A stretch of DNA of 15,863 nucleotides. Origin: CAYSNP01 sp964432485. Its GTDB lineage: Bacteria > Bacillota > Clostridia > Christensenellales > DTU072. The notes under the pieces were generated by a model. It did no database searches. It saw only the letters and a list, made by a program, of their open reading frames with translations, and had not been told where the DNA came from. The stretch lies in contig CAYSNP010000040.1 of NCBI GenBank assembly GCA_964432485.1, forward strand, positions 1-15,863, written 5' to 3'. Positions 1 to 7,703 of the stretch are shown here, piece by piece; position 1 is the stretch's first letter; each line of letters begins with the position of its first letter. The position numbers and the translations under genes were made by a program.

Positions 1-107
1 CCAGCTAGTCCTCTTGATTTGGCATTGTCAATTAGCTGTGCAGGGCTCATAGAACCATCCGAACAATAGGTATGGCAATGCAACTCAAAAGGAAAATACT
101 TATTCAC
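1..107 (-). CDS. PHP-domain metallohydrolase, N-terminal fragment cut by the window edge
   Basis: Reading leftward from a GTG at 107 gives about 35 residues beginning VNKYFPFELHCHTYCSDGSM. The H-C-H-T-x-C-S-D-G pattern is the first metal-binding motif (HxH...SDG) of the PHP (polymerase and histidinol phosphatase) superfamily, whose members are metal-dependent phosphoesterases. The following MSPAQLIDNAKSRGLAG fits the usual first helix. The gene continues beyond base 1. It overlaps the upstream gene by 8 bases, and an AGAGG sequence about 8 bases before the GTG supports this start, so the two are probably translationally coupled. As the last visible gene of an inositol operon it could act on a phosphorylated inositol or a pathway intermediate, but that is inference. 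An internal ATG a few codons in is a possible but less likely start because it would cut the HxH motif. Confidence 0.8.
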   Translation of the reverse strand, partial: MNKYFPFELHCHTYCSDGSMSPAQLIDNAKSRGLA

Positions 108-534
108 CGTATACCTCTAGGGCTACATTTACTTTGCTACTTGCAATATAATGAGCGGAAATAACAATACACCATTTGCCCGGCACAATTTCTGTCCTTG
201 TAAAACCTTTATCGGCATAGTCAGCGCTTATCCTATACACTTGCTTATTTGCATGCCTATGTGCCGCTCCAATATAGCCTGCCGGACTGTCTAATGAGAT
301 TGTAATTAAGTTATTTACAGGCAAGTAACCGCTTGCGCCCTCTATTGGCTCGCCGCACTTTGCCAAGCCTTGCTCTACCAGCAAAATTGCTTGCCGCTTA
401 TCTGCCAGCGTTTTAGGCTCATAGCTAAACTTAATTATAAGGCAGTTATATTTCTCGTTAATCTCAAAAGGCAATTTAATATGAGTGTAAGCCTCACTAG
501 GGGTAAGCACTTTATTATAAGATAGTACTGTCAT
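100..534 (-). CDS. Stand-alone CehA-like N-terminal domain protein (unknown function)
   Basis: This 144-residue soluble protein has no signal peptide or membrane segment and looks beta-rich. From memory of the family, it resembles the domain that precedes the PHP catalytic domain in CehA/McbA-type metallohydrolases. The similar parts are a LxxxISLDSPAGYIGAAHRH segment (about residues 77-94), then QVYRIS, then a GFTRTEIVPGKWCIVISAH segment (about 110-128). In those proteins the domain is fused to the PHP domain. Here the PHP domain is the next gene, overlapping by 8 bases, so the pair looks like a split version of one protein. The gene starts 5 bases after iolG. Its ribosome binding site is weak (AAAGAT lies just upstream of the ATG), so coupling to iolG is likely. 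The family assignment is moderately secure, and no catalytic role is claimed for this part alone. Confidence 0.7.
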   Translation of the reverse strand: MTVLSYNKVLTPSEAYTHIKLPFEINEKYNCLIIKFSYEPKTLADKRQAILLVEQGLAKCGEPIEGASGYLPVNNLITISLDSPAGYIGAAHRHANKQVYRISADYADKGFTRTEIVPGKWCIVISAHYIASSKVNVALEVYGE

Positions 535-539
535 AATCT

Positions 540-1565
540 TTATAAGTTATATCTTTGCAAGATTTCAGTAACTTTTACAGGTGCACCTTTAGCCAATGAT
601 TCCTTAGCGGCAAGCCCGATTGCTGTTGCCATTAGCCCGTCTTTTAAGGTGGCTTGAATAGGTGCATTGTCCACTAACGAAGCTATAAAAGTCTGTATTT
701 CTCTTGCATAAGCCTCCATATACCGCTCCAAGAAAAAGTAAAGAGGTTTTTGCGATACTATACCTACCTCGCTTGCAATCTCCAAATTCGCCGCTGTATC
801 ATTGCCCACCGCCGCTTGTCCAAGACTGCCAAATGCTTCTAACCTTTGGTCATACCCGTAAGCAGCACGCCTGCAATTATCAATTACCGCAAGCGCACCC
901 GAAGAAAGCCGCAAAGACACAATAGCAGTATCAATATCCCCTGCCTTGCCAATTGCGCTATCCACCAAATTGGCGCCATAAGCGTATACTTCCTCCACCT
1001 CATCACAAGAAATATAGCGCACCATATCAAAATCATGTATGGTCATATCCAAAAACAGTCCGCCGCTTACCTTAATGTACTCCACAGGGGGAGGTGCAGG
1101 GTCTCTGGAAGTGATTTTTAACAAATTGAGCTTGCCTATTTTGCCTTCTTGTACTGCTTTTCTTGCCGCCATAAAGTTATGGTCAAATCTTCGATTAAAT
1201 CCCACCTGAAACTTAATGCCTGCTTCCGCAACCGCTTTTTGCACTTGTTTAATTTTTTCTATATCGTGGTCTATCGGTTTTTCGCAAAAGATATGCTTGC
1301 CTGCTTTTGCCGCTGCTATAGAAATGGCAGAATGGGTATCCGTAGATGAGCATATGAGTACCGCATCTATGCTTTTGTCCTCTAATAAGACTGCATAGTC
1401 TTTTTCGCAACGCTCAATGCCCAACCCTTGCGCCCATAGTTTAGTAGCGTCATCTGCAAAAGGGTCGGCTATTGCCACCACTTTGGCGCTTTTTACTCTG
1501 GTATAGATACTTTCTGCATGTACTTTGCCGATTCGGCCTGCCCCGATAATAGCTACATTAATCAT
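540..1565 (-). CDS. iolG: Inositol 2-dehydrogenase (Gfo/Idh/MocA family)
   Basis: The 341-residue protein is the normal length for IolG, which oxidises myo-inositol to scyllo-inosose with NAD+ in the cytoplasm, the first catabolic step. The N-terminus has the Rossmann glycine motif GAGRIGKVHA (residues 8-17). The family signature EKP follows at 95-97, with the catalytic Lys96. The catalytic Asp173 and His177 lie in the segment LDMTIHDFDM. These match the Lys/Asp/His triad known for IolG. The ATG overlaps the iolE stop codon in an ATGA arrangement (1562-1565), and AAGAGG upstream serves as ribosome binding site. The protein could in principle be another Gfo/Idh/MocA dehydrogenase, but its position with iolC, iolB, iolD and iolE makes inositol the likely substrate. 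D-chiro-inositol or scyllo-inositol could also be used by such an enzyme. Confidence 0.93.
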   Translation of the reverse strand: MINVAIIGAGRIGKVHAESIYTRVKSAKVVAIADPFADDATKLWAQGLGIERCEKDYAVLLEDKSIDAVLICSSTDTHSAISIAAAKAGKHIFCEKPIDHDIEKIKQVQKAVAEAGIKFQVGFNRRFDHNFMAARKAVQEGKIGKLNLLKITSRDPAPPPVEYIKVSGGLFLDMTIHDFDMVRYISCDEVEEVYAYGANLVDSAIGKAGDIDTAIVSLRLSSGALAVIDNCRRAAYGYDQRLEAFGSLGQAAVGNDTAANLEIASEVGIVSQKPLYFFLERYMEAYAREIQTFIASLVDNAPIQATLKDGLMATAIGLAAKESLAKGAPVKVTEILQRYNL

Positions 1566-2455
1566 AAATCATACCTCTTTATTAAATTATCCATATATGC
1601 TTTTGCGGCAATTGCGTACTTTAGCGGCTCTGCAATTGCAGGGTCTTGCTCCGCTTCCACCAACAGCCAGCCCGTATACCCTGAGTTGCTTACCAACTCA
1701 AAAATAGGCGCAAAATCTAACTGTCCATCACCGGGTACGGTAAAAGCACCCAGCCTTACCCCTTGCAAAAATGATAATTTTTCAGCTCTTACTTTTTCTA
1801 TTACTTTGCTTCTTATATCTTTTAAGTGAATATGCTTAATCCTATGGATATATTTTTGCGCTACCGCAATATAATCTGCCCCCGCATAGGCGGCATGGCC
1901 TGAATCATATAGCAAAGATACCTTTTCCGGATTAGTTTTTTCCATTAGCATATCGATTTCTTGCTCTGACTGTACCACCGTGCCCATATGGTGATGAAAA
2001 GTAAGCGCAATACCATATTCTAAAGCTGCCTCGCCCAGCCTATCAAGCCCTTGCGCCAACTTGTCCCATTCTTTTGTGCTCATTACATATTTTTCGTCAA
2101 AAATACTCTTATTAGTGCCTTGAATGCTATAGCTTTGTTCGGACACACCTATAACCTTTGCGCCTAAAATGGACAAACGCTTGCAAGTAGCCCTAAAGTC
2201 AGCCTCTACCTGTTCAAAAGGTTGAGTTAAAATAAAAGTGCTGTGCCAGCAGTTGGCTATCACAAGGCCTGCTTCCGCTAGCTTTTTTTTAAGCACAAAC
2301 GGGTCTTTAGGATACTTGTTGCCAATTTCTGTGCCTTTATAGCCCGCTTTGCTCATTTCTGCTATACATTGCACAAAAGAAATTTCTGCACCTAAATCAG
2401 GCATATCGTCATTAGTCCAACCAATAGGTGCAATCCCCAATTTTATTTTTTTCAT
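1562..2455 (-). CDS. iolE: Myo-inosose-2 dehydratase
   Basis: IolE dehydrates scyllo-inosose to 3D-trihydroxycyclohexane-1,2-dione, the second step of inositol breakdown. The protein is a xylose-isomerase-like TIM barrel. Visible family features are KLGIAPIGWTNDD near the N-terminus, the GTEIGNKYP segment, the metal-site region LTFHHHMGTVVQS, LLYDSGHAAYAG, and IKHIHLKDI. The frame is open to a TTG at 2461, but I chose the ATG at 2455. AAGAAGG lies about 8 bases before that ATG and only 2 bases before the TTG. The result is 297 residues, the usual family length. The ATG lies 2 bases past the iolD stop (2458-2460) and the 3' end overlaps iolG by 4 bases, so coupling on both sides is likely. Nothing odd was seen in the conserved residues. 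Confidence 0.93.
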   Translation of the reverse strand: MKKIKLGIAPIGWTNDDMPDLGAEISFVQCIAEMSKAGYKGTEIGNKYPKDPFVLKKKLAEAGLVIANCWHSTFILTQPFEQVEADFRATCKRLSILGAKVIGVSEQSYSIQGTNKSIFDEKYVMSTKEWDKLAQGLDRLGEAALEYGIALTFHHHMGTVVQSEQEIDMLMEKTNPEKVSLLYDSGHAAYAGADYIAVAQKYIHRIKHIHLKDIRSKVIEKVRAEKLSFLQGVRLGAFTVPGDGQLDFAPIFELVSNSGYTGWLLVEAEQDPAIAEPLKYAIAAKAYMDNLIKRYDL

Positions 2456-2457
2456 TG

Positions 2458-4350
2458 TCAATACCTTCTTGCCGCACTAAGATGTGCTTGTCTTTCGCTT
2501 AATGCTTTCTTTTGTTCTGCGTTTCTAGGTTGCTGAGTGCAACCTACATTCCACCAGCTTTCATATCCCTTAGTCATGGTTTTGGGTAACACTTTTATGT
2601 CAATTAGTATCCCATTCTCCTCTTTTTTGCTGGCTTCTAATGCCGCCTCTAACGCTTCTAGGTTTCTGACGGTGTAGGCAGTATATCCGTACGCCCTGGC
2701 GGCGGCGGCATAATCAATGCGCAAAAACTCATTGTTTTTATCTCTAAACTCAGTAGCTAAGCTATCTATCCCCTGTGACATTTGCAAGTTGTTAATGCAT
2801 CCAAAACCGCCATTGTCAAACAGTAGGATATTGATTTTTAAGCCAAGCTGTTTAGCGGTCACCATTTCCGAATGCAGCATTAGATAACTGCCGTCTCCCG
2901 CAAAAGCGTAGACTTCTCTATCGGGCTCAGCCATTTTGCTCCCTAATGCGCCGGCTATCTCATAGCCCATGCAGGAATAGCCATACTCCATATTATAAGT
3001 ATAAGGTATATCTGTTTCCCACATCCTTTGCAAGTCGCCGGGCAAGCTGCCCGATGCGCCTACTACTATGGCATCCGCCGCAATATTTTCTCTAATACAA
3101 GCTATTGCTGTAGTTTGGCAAAGTGCGCTGCCGGTAGCATCAGCAAACTTCTGCAAGCAATCCTCTGTTTGTTCGGGTACTTCGGTAGGGTGCTCGGGAG
3201 TAAGTGCCGCTATGCGCTGATACTCTTGCGCCCATGCTTGTTTTGCCTTGCTAATTTCTTTTTTATAGCCGCTTTTATAGTCTCCCAAAGCACAGCTAAG
3301 CTGCGATAATACCGCTTTTGCATCCCCTATAACTTGTAAGGCATCCAATTTGCTGGCATGGTAGCGGCTGGCATTGACAGCAATAACTTTTGTGTCGGAA
3401 TATAAAAACTTGCTGGCAGTAGTAAAATCAGAAAAACGAGTGCCAACCCCTATTATAAGGTCTGTGGCTTTTGCAATGGTATTGGCGGCAAGATTGCCTG
3501 TTACGCCCACCCCGCCTAAGCAGAGCGGATAAGATGCGCTTACTACGCTTTTGCCTGCTTGAGTTTCCGCAATAGGGATATTAAACTTCTTGCTAAAGGC
3601 AAGCAGTTCCCTCCCGGCTTCAGAATAGCGCGTGCCTCCGCCGCAAATAAGCAACGGTTTTTTGCTAGCGGCAATTGCGCCTGCAGCTTCCTGTATTTCT
3701 TCGGCGCAGGCTTGCGGCCGCCCAATTTTATGCACCCTGGGCGCAAAAAAATCCTCAGGGTAGTCGTAGGCTTCGCCTTGAACATCTTGAGGGAAGCTAA
3801 TGCAAACAGCTCCGGTATGCGCTATATCAGTAAGGGTGCGCATAGCATTGATTAGTGCGGTCATTATCCCTTCCGGTCTGCTGATTCTGTCAAAATATTT
3901 AACAATAGGCCGATAGGCATCATTTGTCGTAAGCGTTAAGTCGTGAGGTTGCTCGAGTTGCTGCAGTACGGGGTCAGGCTGTCTGGATGCAAAAGTATCT
4001 CCGGGGAAAAGCAGCAAAGGTATATTGTTTACCGTAGCGGTTGCGGCGGCAGTAAGCATATTGGCCGCACCCGGTCCGATTGAGGAGGTGCAGGCAATAA
4101 TTCTTTTACGGTTGTTTTGTTTGGCAAAAGCTATTGCCGCATGTGCCATACCTTGTTCGTTTTTGCCTTGAAAAACTTTTAAGCTATGCCCTTCCTCTGC
4201 AAGCGCATGCCCCAAGCCAAGCACGCAACCGTGTCCAAACAAGGTAAAGAAGCCCTCCACATACTTGATTAATTCACCGTCATATTCTATGAATTGATTG
4301 TCCAAAAAGCGTATTGTCGCTTCTGCGGCGCTAAGTCTGATTGTTTTCAT
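2458..4350 (-). CDS. iolD: 3D-(3,5/4)-trihydroxycyclohexane-1,2-dione acylhydrolase (ThDP-dependent)
   Basis: IolD opens the ring of the trione to give 5-deoxy-D-glucuronate and is related to acetolactate synthase. The 630-residue protein has the three-domain layout of ThDP enzymes. An N-terminal pyrimidine-binding domain carries the cofactor-activating Glu65 (FQGKNEQGMAH, 60-70). A central domain contains GVGTRFSDF. A C-terminal pyrophosphate domain has GDGSY at 485-489, followed about 30 residues later by DNGGFGCINNLQ, which matches the metal-binding GDG...NN motif. The frame extends 10 codons further upstream, but the ATG at 4350 is preferred because AGGAGG (4358-4363) stands 7 bases before it. 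The protein then begins MKTIRLSAAEA, as IolD proteins do. That ribosome binding site overlaps the end of iolB. Confidence 0.95.
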   Translation of the reverse strand: MKTIRLSAAEATIRFLDNQFIEYDGELIKYVEGFFTLFGHGCVLGLGHALAEEGHSLKVFQGKNEQGMAHAAIAFAKQNNRKRIIACTSSIGPGAANMLTAAATATVNNIPLLLFPGDTFASRQPDPVLQQLEQPHDLTLTTNDAYRPIVKYFDRISRPEGIMTALINAMRTLTDIAHTGAVCISFPQDVQGEAYDYPEDFFAPRVHKIGRPQACAEEIQEAAGAIAASKKPLLICGGGTRYSEAGRELLAFSKKFNIPIAETQAGKSVVSASYPLCLGGVGVTGNLAANTIAKATDLIIGVGTRFSDFTTASKFLYSDTKVIAVNASRYHASKLDALQVIGDAKAVLSQLSCALGDYKSGYKKEISKAKQAWAQEYQRIAALTPEHPTEVPEQTEDCLQKFADATGSALCQTTAIACIRENIAADAIVVGASGSLPGDLQRMWETDIPYTYNMEYGYSCMGYEIAGALGSKMAEPDREVYAFAGDGSYLMLHSEMVTAKQLGLKINILLFDNGGFGCINNLQMSQGIDSLATEFRDKNNEFLRIDYAAAARAYGYTAYTVRNLEALEAALEASKKEENGILIDIKVLPKTMTKGYESWWNVGCTQQPRNAEQKKALSERQAHLSAARRY

Positions 4351-4361
4351 TTTTTTGCCTC

Positions 4362-5123
4362 CTATATATCCAACAACCAAGTATATCTTTTATCGTCTAT
4401 CCTATCCGTCCAAGGATTGTCGGGCAAATGGCGTATCATCCAACAGCAATACATAGGATAGCCGGGGGCAGTAACTTGCGGATGATTGAGCCCGCCCTCA
4501 AAAGCCCCGTAACTTCCGTCTTTTACGGTATATGCTTGCTCGCCAATAAAGCATGCGCCAAACCCTTCCGCCCTTTGAAACTTGTAATAATATACTTCAG
4601 GCTGAGGATGATGATGAGGGATATAACTCCACCATCTGCCTTGCGGCGCTATAACCTCGCCAAGCACCATATTAGAATATGGAGCAACAGTATAATCAAA
4701 AACGGTCTTAACATTGCGCAATGCAGTATTTTCCCACTTTCCTTTGCAAGAAGTGGCCAAAATAATATCTTTAGGCAAGTAAAGTTTAGGCGCAAAGCTA
4801 GTTTTGTTAATGGTAGCTTGAATAAGAAATTCGCTTGCCTCCAACGCTTCTGCCTCGATATTTACTCCGCAAGGAACATGCAAACAGCTGGCTTCCTCCT
4901 CAAAAACATTTTTGCGGGATATTATAGCCTGCTCCCCTTGCCAACTAAGTTTAAGACTGCCGCTAAGCAGCAAAACAGCGCACTCCTTATCTGTAAGTGC
5001 AATACTTTTTTTCTCCCCTTTTTTTAACAGAAATAAGGTTATGTCCATTAGCATATTTGCATTTTTGCCCTCTATTTCAGCAATAACTTTTTGATTGTTT
5101 ATATACTTTGGGTACTCGAACAT
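4362..5123 (-). CDS. iolB: 5-deoxy-glucuronate isomerase
   Basis: IolB isomerises 5-deoxy-D-glucuronate to 5-dehydro-2-deoxy-D-gluconate in the cytoplasm. The 253-residue protein is a bicupin, slightly shorter than the 270-residue Bacillus version. The metal-binding cupin signature is visible as SYIPHHHPQPEVYYYKF in the C-terminal half, followed by HPQVTAPGYPMYCCWMIRH. The closing segment RYTWLLDI is typical of the family. AAGGAG lies 6 bases before the ATG. It sits between iolC (2-base gap) and iolD (gap of 11 bases to the chosen start). Both operon context and motifs agree, so an alternative assignment is unlikely. Confidence 0.94.
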   Translation of the reverse strand: MFEYPKYINNQKVIAEIEGKNANMLMDITLFLLKKGEKKSIALTDKECAVLLLSGSLKLSWQGEQAIISRKNVFEEEASCLHVPCGVNIEAEALEASEFLIQATINKTSFAPKLYLPKDIILATSCKGKWENTALRNVKTVFDYTVAPYSNMVLGEVIAPQGRWWSYIPHHHPQPEVYYYKFQRAEGFGACFIGEQAYTVKDGSYGAFEGGLNHPQVTAPGYPMYCCWMIRHLPDNPWTDRIDDKRYTWLLDI

Positions 5124-5125
5124 AT

Positions 5126-6142
5126 CTATCTCCTTGCCACCATTTCGCCATATTTTTCTTTACTTTGTTTAATAAATGCTTTTATTTCTGCCAGTGTCGG
5201 CATAAAAAGAGAACATCCATGAGCGGCAACCAGCATTGATGCGCTGGCAGAACCCAACTCAAGCGCATCTGTAATATCCGCTCCCTCTAGCAGGGCATAA
5301 ATAAATGCTGAGCCATAACCGTCGCCGCCGCCAAAGGACTTGAGCGCAGTAACAGGAAAGGGCTTGATACTGTAATTATTGCCATCTGCAGTATATGCGG
5401 TAGAGCCTTGCTTGCCGTGCTTGATAATAACAATCTTTGCTTGTTTGGATAACCAATACTCGGCTGTTTGGGTATCTGTTCTGCCTTTTTCTATCAATTG
5501 TTCCATTAAGTCATATTCGCTTCTGCTGCCCATAATTATATCGCTTTTTTCCGCTACCAAGCTATAATAAAGGGCAACTTCATATTGACTTGCCCAAGAG
5601 TAAGGGCGATAATCTATATCAAAAAGCACCTTAGTATTATGATTGCGCGCATATTGCAATGCAGTGAGGCAAGCTTCTCGGGAAGGGCTTTTAGCAAGCG
5701 CAGTGCCCGAAATCAATAGCAGTTTTGTATCTTTAATATATGCTTCGTCTACATTTTCAGGGGCAATGGTAAGGTCGGCTATTCCATCTCTATACATTAG
5801 GATACTGCTTTCCTCAGGGGAAAGGATTTCGGTAAAAGTAAGCCCCAACTTTTCTCCGCCTTTGGCACGCACTATTTTGCCGGTATCAATCCCTTCATTT
5901 TGAAAAAACTCCACCACATAATCCCCAAAACGGTCATTGCTAACAGCACCTATAAAGCCCACCTTTTTGCCTAAGCGGGCAAGTCCAACCGCAATATTGG
6001 CAGGTGAGCCGCCCAAATACTTTTTGAAGCTGTCACTTTGCACAAGTGTTTTAAAGTAATCTATGGGATTGAAATCTATTGCAATCCTGCCTATAGGCAC
6101 CACATCAAAAGTTCTGCCCTTATCAAACTCAACATATTTCAT
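5126..6142 (-). CDS. iolC: 5-dehydro-2-deoxygluconokinase (PfkB family)
   Basis: IolC phosphorylates 5-dehydro-2-deoxygluconate with ATP at C6, making the substrate for the pathway aldolase. The 338-residue protein shows the PfkB ribokinase signatures. The first is GGSPANIAVGLARLGKKVGF (45-64 approximately), followed by GAVSNDRFG. The second is FGGGDGYGSAFIYALLEG, with the catalytic-base Asp274. This is the single-domain form. Some IolC proteins carry a C-terminal aldolase-like extension of about 300 residues, absent here, so the aldolase must be encoded elsewhere. AAGGAGG lies 6 bases before the ATG. The gene follows the transporter by 12 bases. Other PfkB sugar kinases are possible from motifs alone, but the neighbours settle the assignment. 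Confidence 0.93.
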   Translation of the reverse strand: MKYVEFDKGRTFDVVPIGRIAIDFNPIDYFKTLVQSDSFKKYLGGSPANIAVGLARLGKKVGFIGAVSNDRFGDYVVEFFQNEGIDTGKIVRAKGGEKLGLTFTEILSPEESSILMYRDGIADLTIAPENVDEAYIKDTKLLLISGTALAKSPSREACLTALQYARNHNTKVLFDIDYRPYSWASQYEVALYYSLVAEKSDIIMGSRSEYDLMEQLIEKGRTDTQTAEYWLSKQAKIVIIKHGKQGSTAYTADGNNYSIKPFPVTALKSFGGGDGYGSAFIYALLEGADITDALELGSASASMLVAAHGCSLFMPTLAEIKAFIKQSKEKYGEMVARR

Positions 6143-6154
6143 TGCAAGCCTCCT

Positions 6155-7537
6155 TTAATCTGCTATTATTCTGTTTTCTGCCCTTCTTATTTGCTCCAGT
6201 TCTGCAAGTGCCCGCTCTTTTATACTGCCTACAAAATCATAGGAGTACATAGGGATAGTGGAAAGTGCCATACTTACGCCCGGCACAAGCGCAAAAATTA
6301 TCAGCAGCCCCAATCGGGGTATTTCATAAGTTGCGCTACGGTATTCGGGAGCTGTATAGCCTATAACCAAAAGCAACAGCGGAATCAGTCCCGTAGAAAT
6401 TGCCGCTCCCATCTTATTGATAAAAGTTTGGCAAGCAAACCCCAGCCCCTCTGTGCGCTTGCCCGTTTTCCATTCCATATAGTCCACGCTATCCCCAATA
6501 ATTGCAAAAGTCAAAGTATTATACACCCCAAAAGGTATGCCTGAAAGGAATAAAAAGGGCAAAACCATAAAATAGTTATATCCTGATGCAAGCACCGCAA
6601 CAAAAAGCATTACTTGAAATACCAAAGAAATAGAGCCCGCACCTATTGCAATTTGTTTATAATTGAACTTCTTAAATAGAGAAGGCATAGCTATCATGCC
6701 TAAAAATGAACCAAAAGCAATGACAAAACTAAGCAAAAGCATAGAGATTTTGTCAGGAGCGCCAATAAGCAGGTCTCTTGAGGCATATATCAAAAACATA
6801 TTGATAATATATCTGCCAAAACATAAAACACCAAGATAAATTACTGAAATCAAAGGCTTATTTTGCTTAATGAGCTTGATATTGTCAACAAGCCGCTCTT
6901 TTTCCTCAGGAGGTTTAATCCTTTCTTTACAATAAAAGAAAGCAAGCAAGTACAGGCTACAACCCACTACAGCCATAGCTATTGCAGAAAACAAATAGCT
7001 TTGGCGGGTATAACCGTCCTTAGTTTTGAACAGTTCCATAATCAAAATAGGCAATGCAGCCCCAACGCCATTGATAATACGGGCAAAGCTCAAAAGGTTT
7101 GCCCGCTCTTTTGCATTAGCGGTCATAGTAGAAGGCAAAGCCCAAAAAGGTACATCGGCTATGGTATACAGCATCCCCCACATAATATAAGTAAACATTG
7201 CATAGGCGACCCTGCCCTGCAAAGGTAGGTCCGGTGCAACAAAAATCAAAATGGTAAATACAGCTATAGGCACAGGCGCTGCAAGCAAATATGGTCTGCA
7301 TTTGCCCCATTTGGTGCGGGTGCGGTCTACAATAGAGCCCATAATCAGGTCATTGACTGCATCCCATACCCTTGCGATAATCATAATCACAGAAATAATC
7401 CAAATGGCGTCTGCAAACAATATATCTGTATAAAAGGTAAGCAATAAACTGCTCATCATACCGTACGCCATATTTTGTCCCAGTCCTGCCAGTCCAAAAA
7501 TATTTCTTTCTTTTTTTGATATATAATTCTTTTCCAC
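6155..7537 (-). CDS. GPH-family (MelB-like) sugar:cation symporter, probable inositol transporter
   Basis: This 460-residue membrane protein, with about 12 hydrophobic segments, is a glycoside-pentoside-hexuronide:cation symporter of the major facilitator superfamily. Visible marks are the N-terminal segment GLAGLGQNMAYGMMSSLLLT and FYTDIL. The family loop DAVNDLIMGSIVDRTRTKWG follows, with KCRPYLL after it. In most relatives the loop reads D-P-I-M-G; here Leu replaces the Pro. A second typical motif, SVDYMEWKTGKRTEGLGFAC, occurs in the C-terminal half. It is the first gene of the inositol operon, so the substrate is inferred to be myo-inositol or an inositol derivative. Classical Bacillus operons use IolT/IolF instead, which belong to other MFS families. 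The start is a GTG at 7537 with AAGGAG about 11 bases upstream, a rather long spacing; no closer start fits. Confidence 0.87.
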   Translation of the reverse strand: MEKNYISKKERNIFGLAGLGQNMAYGMMSSLLLTFYTDILFADAIWIISVIMIIARVWDAVNDLIMGSIVDRTRTKWGKCRPYLLAAPVPIAVFTILIFVAPDLPLQGRVAYAMFTYIMWGMLYTIADVPFWALPSTMTANAKERANLLSFARIINGVGAALPILIMELFKTKDGYTRQSYLFSAIAMAVVGCSLYLLAFFYCKERIKPPEEKERLVDNIKLIKQNKPLISVIYLGVLCFGRYIINMFLIYASRDLLIGAPDKISMLLLSFVIAFGSFLGMIAMPSLFKKFNYKQIAIGAGSISLVFQVMLFVAVLASGYNYFMVLPFLFLSGIPFGVYNTLTFAIIGDSVDYMEWKTGKRTEGLGFACQTFINKMGAAISTGLIPLLLLVIGYTAPEYRSATYEIPRLGLLIIFALVPGVSMALSTIPMYSYDFVGSIKERALAELEQIRRAENRIIAD

Positions 7538-7564
7538 TTTAAGGCATGCTCCTTCTAATAATGC

Positions 7565-7593
7565 ATTGTACCTTATTTTACACTAAAAGTAAA
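7565..7593 (-). promoter_or_regulatory. Sigma-A-type promoter of the inositol operon
   Basis: On the minus strand, TTTACT (7588-7593) and TACAAT (7565-7570) are separated by exactly 17 bases. The -10 box matches the consensus at five of six positions. Transcription would begin near 7558, about 20 bases before the transporter GTG, giving a short leader that contains the AAGGAG site. No other convincing promoter was seen before the following genes, which are tightly packed. Confidence 0.65.
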
Positions 7594-7605
7594 TAACTAT
7601 ATAGT
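7577..7605. promoter_or_regulatory. Candidate operator dyads at the inositol promoter
   Basis: Two inverted repeats flank the -35 box. One is TTTAC-N7-GTAAA (7577-7593), lying in the spacer and the -35 element. The other is the perfect ten-base palindrome ACTATATAGT (7596-7605) directly upstream. A repressor bound at either could block polymerase. No IolR-type regulator gene is present in this window, so the binding protein is unknown. Both sites are AT-rich and could be chance. Confidence 0.3.
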
Positions 7606-7647
7606 GCAATATTATCAAAAACTAGCACGCTAAAAGTCTAATATCCC

Positions 7648-7678
7648 AAAAAAAAAGAGCCCAAGAAAACTCGGGCTC
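7648..7678 (-). terminator. Intrinsic terminator of the SDR-tetR-SDR unit
   Basis: Read on the minus strand, GAGCCCGAG-TTTT-CTTGGGCTC forms a nine-pair stem (one G-U) with a four-base loop, followed by nine T residues. It begins about 25 bases after the stop codon of the SDR gene at 7704-8795 and separates that unit from the inositol promoter. The A run on the other side makes it one-directional. Confidence 0.9.
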
Positions 7679-7703
7679 AAATAAGGGATAAGTTTGGCAA
7701 AGA

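Noticed and set aside
2456..2461. TTG at 2461 as the iolE start
   Set aside because: The ribosome binding site is only two bases away from it, whereas the ATG at 2455 has normal spacing and gives the usual protein length.
4341..5027. Long plus-strand open frame of 228 codons
   Set aside because: It lies antisense to iolB, whose protein is clearly recognisable, and its translation shows no family features. It is a shadow of the real gene.
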